DNA of 64,000 nt from Atrichornis clamosus (lineage: Eukaryota; Chordata; Aves; Passeriformes; Menuridae). The notes below the pieces were generated by a model. That model saw nothing but the letters and a program-made list of their open reading frames with translations. It was not told the origin of the DNA and did no database searches. Positions 25,621 through 37,724 of this stretch are shown here, one piece after another. Where the stretch lies: positions 124,001-188,000 of the forward strand of contig WBMZ01006410.1 in NCBI GenBank assembly GCA_013400975.1, in the 5' to 3' direction. Both the position numbers and the translations under genes were made by a program. The first letter of the stretch is position 1, and every line of letters begins with the position of its first letter.

Positions 25621-28314
25621 AAAGTTCCTGACCATTAATGATTAATCCTGGCACATGAATGTGTCCAGGGTGTATTAAGATCTAATCATAATTGTCAAAG
25701 CTGAGATCCAAGGTCAAGTCTTGGTTTGAACTTGTTCCATCAGAGTGTCAAGATAAGCAGGAATATGTCATAGGGTATAAGGGTTCATCTCTAGTATTAC
25801 ATCAGTATAAAGAACTTTAAAGTAACAGGAGGAATGATGTTTTCATTGGTGATGTTGTTTTTACAATCACAGATAATTAAATGAGTAGAAAATAGAAGCA
25901 GTCATAGGGCTGAGAGCCCTGAAGACATCTAAGAGGACAGGAGCCAATCTTCTGCAGTTTGCACTGTACTATTTATGTCTTCTTCATTTTCTTTCATTAG
26001 TTGCTGCCATCTTATCAGGTCTCTCTTACCTATTCTATGTTTTACATATCTCCAGGGCAGAGCTTTTACTATAAGAGTGGAGACAATGCACCCTTATGAT
26101 ATCCATAGACGTTAAATGATGCATAAAACAGGAAACCTTCAAAATAACTAAAGCTGGGCTGCTTGTTCATCATGGAGGGGTTTTTTTTTTCTGAAAAGGT
26201 ATGCTAGCCGTGCAGATGTCTTTAAGTACTTGACTTGGAGGCAACAACTACACAGTTCACAGGCAATAAAATTGTCTGTCTTCACTTCTGTAGGTACTTG
26301 TGTCAGGTACTCCAGATAAGGATGATTTTGAATCAGTTATGCCTGTGCTGTCTAGTGCAAAGTCCTAAGGCTTTACATAAGAACAAGTGGATTTGCCAAA
26401 AGTTCTAGTACAGCTCAGTTTTCATATGTTAATCACCTGTGTGTAAGTGGTCTTTGTAAAGCACCATGAAATACTCAGATGAGATATTCTATTGTGTTTA
26501 AGTTCATAATATACACAAAATTCTTTTCAGCCTCACTTGTTCTAAAGACTCAGTGGCACCCTATTTTCTTTGAACGTGAAGTGATACTGTCCTGCTGGCA
26601 GGGGCCAACTGAGGAGATGGACGAACTGTCAGGGCTACTTGCCTGCTGCAGCTCAGCATCTAGCAGCTTCATCCATCCCTGTTTGCCTAAATTCTGGTTC
26701 CCATTTGCATGTATTAGTTAATTTGGGGTTTCACCTGGAGGAACACAGGACATCCCTCCTTACTCAGTGGACTGTAGCCCGCAGCCCTCACCTGTCGATG
26801 AACCTCTGACTACCTTGTGTGCGCCAGGATCTAAGTCCAACAATGTAGTCAGGGCTGATTTGGGCATCCAGTTGAAGTTTGCTTGAGTTAAAATCATATA
26901 AAGATCAAAATCAATGTGAAGAAACTTTCAACAATCAGAGAATTCAAGAAAATGAGTGAACTAGTCCAAGTCAATACACTAGTATAGAAAGAAACTGTGT
27001 CACAGTCTGCCATGAGAGTGAAGAAGTGAACGTGTTTCACCTTGTCATATTGTCCTTCCACAAAATTCAAAAGTAACCAAAGTTGTGCCAGAAACCAAAG
27101 GCCCTTATTAACTTCACATTTTGGTGTTTGTAGATGTATTAATATTTATTTATGGTAGTAGACTCTTGGAAGGAATGGAGATTACCATTTTAAGCCTGTT
27201 TTATGGTATCTTGAACTTGCAGGCTAGTATTTCTGTATGCACACACATGAAAACAGGTTTCTTTACTTCCTTTTAGTTCTGTTTTGATCTACAAAAAGCT
27301 CAGAAGTCAGGGCCAGACTGGTACTTCCCTGGCAATACCTTTTTCTAAATTTTAATTTTGACTTATCACTCCGATAAAACATCAAAGATGAAATTGCATG
27401 GAAAAGTACACTGTTAACGTTTCATCTTTTTCCAAATGATATAAAAACACGCTGAGAATTATTTAATGCACCACATTTCAGAGATGGGTAGGAAGGGATT
27501 AAAGCACTTCAAGTAGTGAATGAGCCATAACTATATTCTCCACAGCTGTTCAGTGCACTCAGGATTGCACTAATGACTTAGTCACTAAGACTGACAGGAG
27601 AGTTGGAATGAATCTCAGTGGCAATCTGTAGAGAATTACTGGAAAAGTACAGTCAAAATGTGGGTACCCAGAGCAGGTATAAGTGTGTTCTTTTCATCAA
27701 AATGGAATATAATCCTGTTTTTTCACCATGAAGAAAATGAGACATTGCAACTGGTAGGGAGTTGGGTTAGTAATGTAATAATCTTCATTTATTCTAAATT
27801 ATTTATTTTCTGACTTTTCCTGCTTTCTGCCTCATACAGAGTCTGAAGAAGAAATCAGGTTGATCTTAATTTTTCAGTTAGAAATACTTTATTAAAATGC
27901 AAGTCACATTTGACCATCTCTTTCCCTCACCTCCTTGGGATCTTGCTCAACTTAGTACCAAATTCTAATGTTGTTTATGCGCACATAGTTACTAAGAATA
28001 GCAAGGCTTATTTTCATTATTATGTAAGTTCTCAAATTATATCAAGAAAGTACAACTTTTTTTTTTTTCCCATTTTCCAATTTCACATTCCTCTCTCTCT
28101 TAGTGGAAGTGAGTATCCTGAACATGCAGTCTTATCCTGGTTCAAAAACCAGGCAGGTTTTAGAGCTAATCATGTTATGGAGGAAGTAAGCAGGTTAATG
28201 ACTTCTCCTATGGTCCATAATCCATGAGCTGAGCAAAGTTAAAGTATTATTTGCATGCAAGGAGATATAACGCTCTTAAGCCTGCGGGCTGTGAATATAG
28301 CTGTGCACATAATT

Positions 28315-28350
28315 TACCCTCGTATTTAACCATTACCTGTTACGAGGGTA
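28315..28350. repeat. Short perfect inverted repeat (10-bp stem)
   Basis: TACCCTCGTA (28315-28324) and TACGAGGGTA (28341-28350) are exact reverse complements with a 16-nt spacer. On both sides lie similar AGCTGTGCACATAATT and AGCTGTATGTGCAAATTAT words in direct orientation. Confidence 0.7.
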
Positions 28351-31300
28351 TATTCAGCTGTATGTGCAAATTATAGCATTTCAGTTCCCATATGTGAAAA
28401 GTCTGTGGAACATTATTTTTCTGTAGTGACTGCTGGTGTTGCAATTAATTTAGATAAAATTGTCTTGAATCTCAAGGTGTGAGGAACTATGATGACAGTT
28501 GGTCACATAATTTTATATCCTGGAATTTTCATTAAAAAGAGAGTAGAACTCACTTCCAAGAGTAGGGAGTGGGAAAAAAGGAAAAAAAAAAGAGCACGAT
28601 AGTCAAATTATTACACCAGCATATATCTATCCTTACACCTGATGTGAAGCACTTGTACCAGGTTTTGAAGAAAGACATCCATTAACAGTCAAGACAAAAA
28701 TGCAATAATTTTCTAACTACACTGTTGTAAGGGGATGTCAGAAATATAGTGGCTAAACAAGCAGCAGCTTTGTAAAATGTTTGAATTGAAATTTTGAAGT
28801 GTTTTACACTGAAACAATTATAAAATGAGAAACTGGAAAATACCTTTCTCTCCAACATTCAAATGCTATATTTTAGCCTTTGCTCCCTGAAAATACTTGC
28901 TCACTCACATATTACCCATCAGAATCTGGGATAAAATTATTCTGTCCCCATAACCTTTTCCTTTCATGGTGGAATGTCTGGATTAAATTATGTATTGGGG
29001 TCACTTTTAGTCTGTTAGTTTTTGGTTCTACAAGTATGGCTTAAGAATTAAATCTTAACGCGCTAAGACAGATTTTGAAATGTGTTGAAATGCTATAAAA
29101 GTATACATTTGATAGAGTATTTTAATAATGTCTGAAGCATCCCATGATCTTTTAAAGGTAAGAACATATATCTTTAAACATTCCAATTATACTCTACACC
29201 TTAGTTCTTAATGATTTCTTTTGCATCACCAGAATAAAAATGATAAAGAAGAATTGTTTAAATTAGCTAAAAAAGCATAGCAGCATGAACATGAACTTTG
29301 CATTGCAGAATTGTTTTCTCAGTCCTTAAACACATACATGCGCAGTCACTTCTCTGAAAAACATGTAGTTGTTTTCAGAGACCACTTTGCACTCTGGTAC
29401 TTGTAAGCAATTCACTTGTAAGAGTGAATCAAGTGCCTCTCTGCCAGTTCTCTGTCTGGCACACATCCTGCTTTTATTGTTGTTGTGATTAGAAAGGCTT
29501 ACTATTATTAAATACCAATTATAACACTTGGTACAGTTTTCTGAGATACATTCATATATGAATGATGCCACTGGGAATGTGTTGTGCAACCCTCATTAAG
29601 GCTGCCAACCTTTTGCTCCAAACTCTTAAGCACAAAACATGAAAATGCCCTTAACTTTTTCTAATGTGTTCCTTTTCTCATGACCTCATTTTTGTTTTTT
29701 TCTTGGTTGAAGCTGAGGAAACAAATGGTGTTTGTGAACCGTAGGTTTTTATCTTTATTGGTATCTTTAGAAATACCTTTAGGGAGGGTATAACATTTAT
29801 CTCTTTTTGTTTAAAGCAGTTGTTTTGGGTTTAATCATAATTTTACCATCTGCCACTATTCATTTAAGTGAGCAGATAAAAGAAGCAATCCACCCCTTCT
29901 TTCCACACCACTTTGGTTCTGCCTACTAGAAGTGGAGTGAGTAATTACCTCACTTTCAAGGTGATCTGTTTCATGTTAGTCTGTTCTATGTTGTAATTGT
30001 TGTATTGAGCGTTGTCCACCGGATAATTGAGCAGTATGACAAACATACCACATTTGGTTGCCTTTCATCTTTTCTCCTTTGGGGGAGTCTTTTAGGTCTG
30101 GTAGAATTTTCCTTTGGATAAGCACTGAGCAACAGTCATGTTTTTTTAATTGGGAAGATTATTATGCATAGTATTTTTGCTCTGCTTGTTGAATAAACCA
30201 GAAAGTGTATTTTGAATGAGATAGGACTGAAGAAAAGGTAAGGGCTATCCCATTTTAGAAAACCAGTTGAATACCACTCTGGAGAGTTGTCCTCAGAGAT
30301 GTGAGGCAAGTCACTTAACTCAAACTTTTCCCAGACAACTTCATGGAGTGTAAGTCCAACTTGCAGTTGTAAAGTTGTGTTTAGTCTGTGTAGCCCCTTC
30401 AGGAATGAATCCAGAATCGGGAGCTGTGTGGGGAACATATGAAAGGCAATATAATAGTAAGTACTATTAGGTATATTAAATTGGGTAACTGGAACTGGTG
30501 TATAATTTTTGTTCTTTATTTCTGAGAAAAAAACATCTTTTATCTAAAAAAGAGGTTTTCAAAATAAGTTAATTATACTTAAGAACTACTCACATCCTGT
30601 GTCAATGAAAACTGTAGGAGAGCCAATGAATAGGCTGATAATTCCCATTGGGAGTGAGGTTTCAGCTTTATATAGTAAATGAGGTTTAGGGTTATTCATT
30701 GAACCTCTTGGACAAAACACAACATTGAACAGTGGCTCATTAGGTGAACATTGTCCATCTTCTGAACAGAACAAAGCCAATCGGGGAAAATATGTGAATA
30801 TATTTCAAAAATATAAATTCATAAAGGTGTCAAATTAAGGCTTATAGGCATTTCATGTTTTTAAGGGCTTGATCTGCAACCTTAATGTTCTTTTAGCACT
30901 GCGTGTTTCTGTATTTAGCATACATACACAGATTTGTTCCAGTTTGACAGTCCTTCACACGTTGTTTAGTGTGTTTGATTAGCATAATCACTGTGTGATT
31001 ATTTCTCACTAGCCTTAGCATATGCAAATTCTTGTCTTTTGACTGACAACCATTATTAGACAATCAGAGTATAAGGATTTGCATAATCTCTCTGTGGTTA
31101 CAGTATTTGTGTGCAATACCACTGTGAATGCAAATCTTTTTGCTCTGACTGGTTTCTGTATATTCAAGCAGCTTGCCAGAAATACTGCTGCTGCCTCAGC
31201 ATCTCATTGCCAAGTGGAAAAATCTACAAGAAGAAAAATAACAAAAAAGAAGGGAAGAAATACTGGAGTCACATCAGAAAGGTGACTAGACAACTGCTAC

Positions 31301-32141
31301 AATTAAATAGCTCTGTTAGAAAAAAAAGAAAAGATAGAAACAGTATTATAGGATTTCAAAAATAGAATAAAAAGGTTTTTTTGGAAATTCATTCTGCGGT
31401 ACTATTCAAGTTACTGGTTGCATTGTTTGGGAGATGACAGCAATTTGGCTTTTCGATAGATACCACTTTTTAAAAGAAAAGTAATTATTCTGTAAATATT
31501 GCACATTATTGTAATTGATGCAGGTATTTTATATAAATTATGTTATTTTTAAGAAGGTTGAGTAATATTTCTATTTATGTACATTCAAAGCATCAGGTTG
31601 GTTCTACCATCTTTTGTTGATAAGAGCAGAAATGGTAGACACTAAGAAAAGATGTGTAGTGCTGAGTTCAGCTCTCTGCATAATTATTCACCATAATTAC
31701 TAGGGCAATACTGAATAAATTAGCTTTAAAAGGATAAACCATGCATGGTAGCACATCTAGAACATGTATTTTAACTGTTTGACATCATATTGTTTTATTC
31801 ATACATGAAACAAAAATATTGTTGAACATCTATTTTTTTGTGTGTGTTTAATTATGCTTACTCTTCCCATCATTCCTTTTGAATTGTGTTCTTTAGCTAG
31901 TTTCTAAGATTCTTATTCACAGATTAATGTGGTTTTGGAAAAAACAACCCTGGACTGCCAACCTTAAAAATGGACTTATTTCTTATGGAAATACAGAGTG
32001 TCAAATACACTTAGGATCAAATTGCTGAGCTGTTGTTGAACTGTTCTGTTTCTGACCTGGTCACCAGGATATTAAGAATGTGTCAGGTAGATCGTAAGTT
32101 ATAGGTCTGACACTTTTGGAAAGCATCATGTTCTGCACGGA

Positions 32142-32156
32142 TTTTTTTTTTTTTTT
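32142..32156 (+). repeat. T15 homopolymer
   Basis: Fifteen consecutive T followed by AAAT. No element body that I recognise adjoins it. Confidence 0.9.
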
Positions 32157-33029
32157 AAATGTGCATAGCTAATAAATACTTTTAAGAGTGTTGAAATTGC
32201 TGTGCACACACAGAAATGAACTGCAATGTGTGATACCTAGTAGTTCATGTTTTTCCTGGAAGTGTTAGACCTGTTGCACATGCTTTGTCCAGCTTGAAAG
32301 TGCAATGCAGTAGATGCCAAGTATCTCTTGGAAAGTAGCTCTCACTCAGCTGCACAGTGCCCCTGACACAGGCAACCTATTCAGCCAATGAAAGTCTGAA
32401 AGTCCAGCAGTTCTCCAAAATATCAAAGTTTCTGCATAAGTAATAATACAACAATGTAATGTATCCAATATAATATTTCTGCATCTTTACAACTGACCAG
32501 CATGATTGCAGGGGAAATGTCTGTGAATTCTTGATGCCACTGAGATGACAGAAGAACTTCTCAGTTTTCAACTGGAAATAGTTAAATTATGCTGTGAGAA
32601 AATTTCTGACTCTAAAAGTCGCTGAGCTATAAATGACAGTGACTTTACACCATTGAGGAGCATTCCTGCACCTTAAACTTTCTGTGTTTCTACAAGTATG
32701 ACACACTTACAATCAAGTAGGCAGTTTTATGCTTGAATTGGTTGGTGTTAAAACTTCATCTATCGTGCAGTTTTAAAAATAGATCAAGTTCACTAATAAG
32801 TATAATGTGGAGGACATGATAATATTTTGAGTTTTTTCATGGTAATGGCAAAGGTTGATAAAGGATTTACACTGTTTCCAAAGCTCTTATTAGTTTCACC
32901 TTATTTTGGAATATAAAAGAATGAATGAAAGGAGCCTGCATGGTGTTATCCTTATTTCTTATCATTGTTACAGCCATAACACAATGCAATGTTACAATGT
33001 TATAATAAAAATAACATTAAAGGAAGTAT

Positions 33030-33093
33030 ATTATGATTAATTATATATAATTATTATAATTATATATATAAATATATAATTATATATATATTC
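33030..33093. repeat. AT-dinucleotide-rich tract
   Basis: Interrupted (TA)n with ATAAT and AAATAT interruptions, largely self-complementary. Confidence 0.85.
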
Positions 33094-34895
33094 TGAGTAT
33101 GGTTTCTTGCCATAGGTCTGTATTTCTACAAACATATTTAATACTAAGTACAAAATTAAACCAAATAAACACATTGTAATTTTATTATCAAATATGTTAG
33201 CATCTGGATTTTAAGAAGTTCTGGTAGGTGTTGGTACTTGTGTCACGAAATTCACTTAGCTGTTCGAGTAATGGAAGTTGGTCTTTTGGTATGTAGTTTT
33301 TTTTTTTAATTACCTCAAAAATGGTATACAGCAATTTTTTCCTGAGAGCTTCAATGACCTGACATGTTTTTCTGCTCACTTAATATAAGACCACAGTGAT
33401 CCAAGTCAATCTTTTTCAGCTACTTTCTTTAGTTCTGAGGTAAAAATACTTACGTATTTGATCGCTTTAGGCCTACCATATGTTCTGAACAGGCTCTGGG
33501 TATCCACATTATCTTCATCCTTTGACCTGGATACTTTTATTTATAGCCATTAGTGAATTTCTGTTAATTTACTGCAAACTTTAATCATGGGAAACACTCA
33601 TGTCAGGCCTCTTGGTTTTAATACACAATTAAAAAAATAAGACCCTTTGGTTTATACTCTTTTGTGATTTGAGCCTTTGCAGATCAAACTTGCATGCTTT
33701 TCTTTACTCTTGGTTTACTGCTGTTTTTAACTTAGGCTTATTCTTATGCCTCTGGGATAAGAAGTCACAGAAAAACAACTAATTAAAGTTATATGTATTA
33801 AAAATTTCTTGAAATTCAGGAAGACCTATGTGTTTGAATTTCAGCTTCAGCATAAAACAGTTCTTTGCACATACACAGACAAAAAGAGAACACTAAAAAT
33901 TATTTGTGGAAAATATATAAGATTTACCTTTTCAAAGGATCAGATTTATCTGTAGGTAAAATATACCATCAGAGGTTCTGCATTATACAGAATTTATTGA
34001 AAATTTAATGAGATAAAGACTTGACTACAGAAAGCCTTCAAGGACAGCCTGTGTTAGGTAGAGGTAATGCCTGGTGCTGGAGAGTAGAAGGGCAAAAGGA
34101 AATTGACAAGTCACAGCGCAACTCTCAGAGCAAACTCTCTCTGTGTTGTAACTCACAGTGCAAATACATTGGCAAGAGGAAGTGAAGGGACATCTTGTCA
34201 ACCCTTGGTCTTCTGCACAGCTTTGACAGCTGAATGATAATCTTTCGCGTGAATTGCAAACCACTCTGTCCTTCCCTTTAAATGAGAGTAAATTAAATGA
34301 GTTTCATCTAAGAAATAAAATCCAGCAATTGTAATATAGCAGTAGTAACAAATAAAAAGCAGATTTTATCGAAGTTTATCATGATAACTTTTATTTTGAA
34401 AGTGCATACCACTTAGATAAGTTGAAATATAATTTTATATGTGTAATTAGTAATGTTCAGTAAGCCTAGAAGTGCTTGGAGATTCTGTCAAGTATCTCAC
34501 CACTTGCTGATTATTTCAGCTATATGATATTATCTCCCTCTTTATACTTCCCTGCAATCCTTGCTCTCTATTTTCTGCAATCAGCTACCTCTCTTTATTC
34601 CTCTGATTCTCAGCAGGCCTTCTCTCTGTCGTCCAGTATCTGTGAGATCTGAGTCCTTATCATGCTTCACCTAAGTGTCATGCTGACTCTCAGATTTCCT
34701 GTATAAAACTTGTGGAGGCTTATCTGGTGCTTTTGGATAGTTATTTGGAATTTATAGATTGGTGATGTTTCCCAAATGAATTCTCTGGGGAAAAATAATA
34801 ATGTTAAATACCCTTCAAGCATTCTGCCCCAATTCTGTTAAAATCTGGTGCTAAGTTTTTAAGTTTAACTAGTGCTTTTGAAGAACAATTCTCCT

Positions 34896-35037
34896 ATCCT
34901 TGGAAATATTCAAGGCCGGCCTGGATGGGGCTTTGAGCAACCTGGTCTAGTGGAATGTGTTCCTGCCAATGGCAGGGGAGTTGGAAATAGATGATCTTTA
35001 AGGTTCTTTCCAACGCAAACAATTCTTTGATTCTGTG
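34896..35037 (+). mobile_element. CR1 LINE 3' end
   Basis: The last 140 bp of a CR1: 'ccttggaaatattcaagg', 'ctggatggggctttgagcaa', 'cctggtctagtgg', 'ggcaggggagttgg', 'atgatctttaaggttc' and a worn 'attctttgattctgtg' tail. It is the standard 5'-truncated end with no coding part. Confidence 0.9.
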
Positions 35038-35513
35038 AAACGGCAGAGAAGGGATTATTATTTTGAAGCAACTTTTCTTAATTAACTTGAAATCTATCCA
35101 GAACACTTCTTCATTTAGAGCTACAAATACAAATCATCCCGTTCACAGTGATGCCATGTAGCTGTATATCTAGAAGGCTACATCTTTAAAACCTCAAAGG
35201 GAAGGGTGCAGATGAGTTTCTGTATCAGCAGACAAATAAGAGAAAATCTGTGGACTGATTATGAAAGAAACCTCACATTTTTCCATGAGACCAAAATAAA
35301 GTTAAGTATAACATAGAGCAACTATTTTACACATTAATTATATTTTTAATTCTAAAAAATTGTTTGTCTAATTCTCAGTATGTAAGCATCATTTGCCTCA
35401 GAAATCCAACCTTATTCAGACCTAGAATACTTGCTTTGAAGATGGGTAAATCCAATTTTAAAAAAAAATTAGTTGTTCCATGTTATCAATCACTGTAGTA
35501 ACTTTCATTTAAC

Positions 35514-35660
35514 CCTTAGAGCACTTCTTTGTTGGCTTTCTCAAGATATGGCACTTGTGAGATAATGGGAAAGACTAACATGTTAACACTGAAGGCTATT
35601 ATCTCGCATTATCTCACAAGTGCCATAACTTGAGAAAGCCAACAAAGAAACTCTCTAAAG
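35514..35660. repeat. Long foldback (hairpin) with about 54-bp arms
   Basis: The core arms 35527-35567 and 35607-35647 are reverse complements at 40 of 41 positions. The only mismatch is in AAGATAT versus AAGTTAT. Outer bases extend the pairing to 35514 and 35660 at lower identity (9 of 13). The 39-nt spacer contains AACATGTTAAC and a second ATTATCTCG word related to the arm end ATTATCTCAC. It may be a foldback transposon fragment, an old hairpin repeat of the Eulor kind, or a structured RNA. No TIR-flanking target duplication is evident. Confidence 0.8.
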
Positions 35661-37579
35661 CATCTCACACCTGTGGTTAACGTGAAGGCAAACACACTGG
35701 ACCAAAGAATGCACAATTTCTTGTTACCATGTGCTGATTTGTTCATATCTCTGAACTTGAAGTTTCCCTAATTATTTTAGGCCTTCAGTGGCAAAAGAAA
35801 CATAATTTCTCCAAACTTCAACAGCAGCAAAATAGCACCAGTTAAGACCAGGTCATGCTTTAGTGTTGAAAATAGGAAGATACAGGTCTGTGGATTCTGC
35901 TGTCATAAGAACTTACCTCTCAGGTAGAGGAGCAGTCATAAAACCAAGAGCTGTTACTATCTATTCACTATTCTATGTAGTGGTGTTCTTTCTGGTCGAT
36001 ATAATAGTATTTCTGGACCATGAGCCCTTCCAAGATCATGTTACTCAGTAAAATAAGTGCTCCTAGTGCTTGGTTTCATCACTACAGAAAGTCTTGCACA
36101 ACATGCTGACATTTTTCAGAGCTTGATATACTCTACCCTTAGCTGTCAGTGTCATTTTGGGGTTATGTTCCACTGGCATCCCTAGATTCTAGGTGGGATC
36201 AGTGTTCTTTTATGCAGGTGGTTGCACAAATGTATGAGGTGCTTCACTTTCACATCAAATTGAAGCAGATTCTCAAACTGAGAAATTTTTTTAGACTATT
36301 CTATAAATCTCTGCTGTTTTTCTTGGTTTATTTGTGGGAGGGTTGTATGAGAGTGTGGGGTTTTTTTTGTTAGTTTTGTAACCAATCTGATTTTCTTTTC
36401 AATAGGAATTAATTTAAAGACCTATTTCATATCTGACACTGAACAGCTGTCAGGTGATGCTAAAATTCTGTAGTGATCTGTTCTGGATTCACTGCAATAG
36501 AGGCCATGACTGTCTACCATTACAGCTTTCATGAATAATTGATTACCCTGAGGAAAAGCTCTGATTCTTTATTTATCAAATAACCCTTTGCTAACAGACT
36601 AGAAAATAGTGAATCATGGAGACATGGGCATGGAGAAAGATGGGGTTTTTTCCAAGATACATACAGATTATTCTGTGTGAATACTGGTTATCAGAATTAG
36701 TCAAAATCTGTAAATTTCTAACAATTTAAGGATAAAAAATATCAGTGGCTTAACCAAGGTGCTGTAAAGCTATTACTAGATTTTTAAAGTAGCTGTCAAA
36801 TGCTTCTTGCGAAAAAGAAATAAGAATAATCTTGTTCAGTGAATTTGGGGAAGCTGATTTCAGTCCTCTAATTAAAAAAGTCTCTTGAGTAGTTTTTGTG
36901 AAATTCTCTGCCAAGATGGTACATTTTTTTCGTAGGGACCCTGACTTGCAGACACTAGCAGATCAGTGTCCTGGTAGAAGTTAACTCAGATAATCCTTTT
37001 CATGAAAGTCCAAACTCATCCTTAATGTAGAATTTATTCAAAATAGTTTCCTCCAAATGACTGTGAAAATAATCTTTGGAAGATTTGTATTTTTCATAAT
37101 TTGTGTAGATGTTGTTTCATAGAAGAGATTAATTTATTTGCTCATGGAATATTATTATTATTTTCATAATACTGAGTTATTGTGTGCTATTCTGGAATTA
37201 TTTGTATATGATATTCTCTCATATTTTCATTAATCCTTCTCTTAGGAATGTTATTTAAAATAATCTTGTTTTATTTATTGAGCTAGCGTTTCTATGATAT
37301 AAAAATCACAAATTGATGTTTTGATAGGTAAACTTTTTCAGCATTTACAGCTTTTACCTTTCTTCAGTAAAGGGAGATTGGTGCATATAAAATTGAACTA
37401 AAGAGATGTATTTCAAGATAGCTAATGACACTTTTCTGTGTAGCCTCTTCGTATAACTGCATGAAGAAGAAATATTCACTTTCAAAGAAAAATAGTTTTC
37501 TGTAGGGCATGGTGTGGCATGATGCAGAATCTGTTTTGAGATTATAGATAATATAGCACACAGTGGAACAGCAAAAGCT
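35661..37579. other. ZNF385D: Unassigned intronic sequence before the exon
   Basis: AT-rich, with no recognised repeat. It leads into the acceptor tract of the ZNF385D exon. Confidence 0.5.
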
Positions 37580-37607
37580 TTTTCATTTTCTTCTTCTCTC
37601 TTTACAG
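37580..37607 (+). promoter_or_regulatory. ZNF385D: Splice acceptor with polypyrimidine tract for the ZNF385D exon
   Basis: A nearly unbroken C/T tract of about 24 nt leads into TTTACAG immediately before the ATG codon of the exon. This is a strong vertebrate 3' splice site, and it fixes the exon start at 37608. Confidence 0.85.
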
Positions 37608-37718
37608 ATGGACCCAATTCAAAAAGCTGTAATAAATCATACATTTGGAGTTCCTCTTCCTCATCGAAGAAAGCAAATCATATCATGCAACATTTGCCAG
37701 CTGAGATTCAATTCTGAT
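37608..37718 (+). CDS. ZNF385D: ZNF385D internal coding exon (first half of a zinc finger)
   Basis: This is an internal exon of the zinc-finger protein ZNF385D, a nuclear protein with matrin/U1-type C2H2 fingers of the kind linked to RNA or structured nucleic-acid binding. The 37 codons are open throughout. They begin [14 protein letters not shown], pass through a basic PHRRKQ stretch, and end in the finger start [11 protein letters not shown]. The zinc-binding cysteines are exon residues 27 and 30. The paired histidines are missing because they lie on the next exon, outside this window. I chose ZNF385D over ZNF385B because, as I recall the families, D has MDPIQ and a [10 protein letters not shown] stretch while B has MDPVQ and a more lysine-rich stretch. 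That assignment is from memory, not a search. The exon follows an AG acceptor directly and ends at gtaagt, so both junctions are phase 0. The ATG is most likely an internal Met codon, though it could start a short isoform. Confidence 0.88.
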
Positions 37719-37724
37719 GTAAGT
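37719..37724 (+). promoter_or_regulatory. ZNF385D: Splice donor of the ZNF385D exon
   Basis: GAT followed by gtaagt is close to the ideal vertebrate 5' splice site. It falls exactly between the Asp and Ser codons of the conserved NSD/SQ sequence of the finger, so the intron is phase 0. Confidence 0.85.

Larger units (their letters stand above)
25621..34895. other. Unassigned intronic sequence
   Basis: No gene recognised. It holds the foldback at 28315-28350, a T15 run at 32142-32156 and an AT-dinucleotide tract near 33030-33093. The GC-richer patch at about 26570-26850 matches no repeat I know. Confidence 0.5.
1..37607 (+). other. ZNF385D: Upstream intron of ZNF385D (partial)
   Basis: No reading frame in this stretch looks like the preceding ZNF385D exon, which should encode a proline-rich segment ending just before MDPIQ. 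The gene is known in mammals for introns of tens to hundreds of kilobases, so treating the whole stretch as one intron is the simplest reading. It holds the CR1 copies, the solo LTR, the MIR and the foldbacks listed separately. A nested or antisense gene cannot be excluded without transcript data. Confidence 0.7.

Noticed and set aside
30290..30330. MIR-like words 'ggcaagtcacttaactc'
   Set aside because: Only about 17 bases agree, and neither the CTGTAAAATG part nor the rest of the core follows.
31079..31365. Overlapping lysine-rich + strand frames
   Set aside because: The lysine-rich part is an A-rich stretch read as AAA/AAG codons. There is no sign of a gene.
37354..37644. 96-codon minus-strand ORF over the exon boundary
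   Set aside because: It overlaps the ZNF385D exon antisense and is explained by the acceptor pyrimidine tract and chance.
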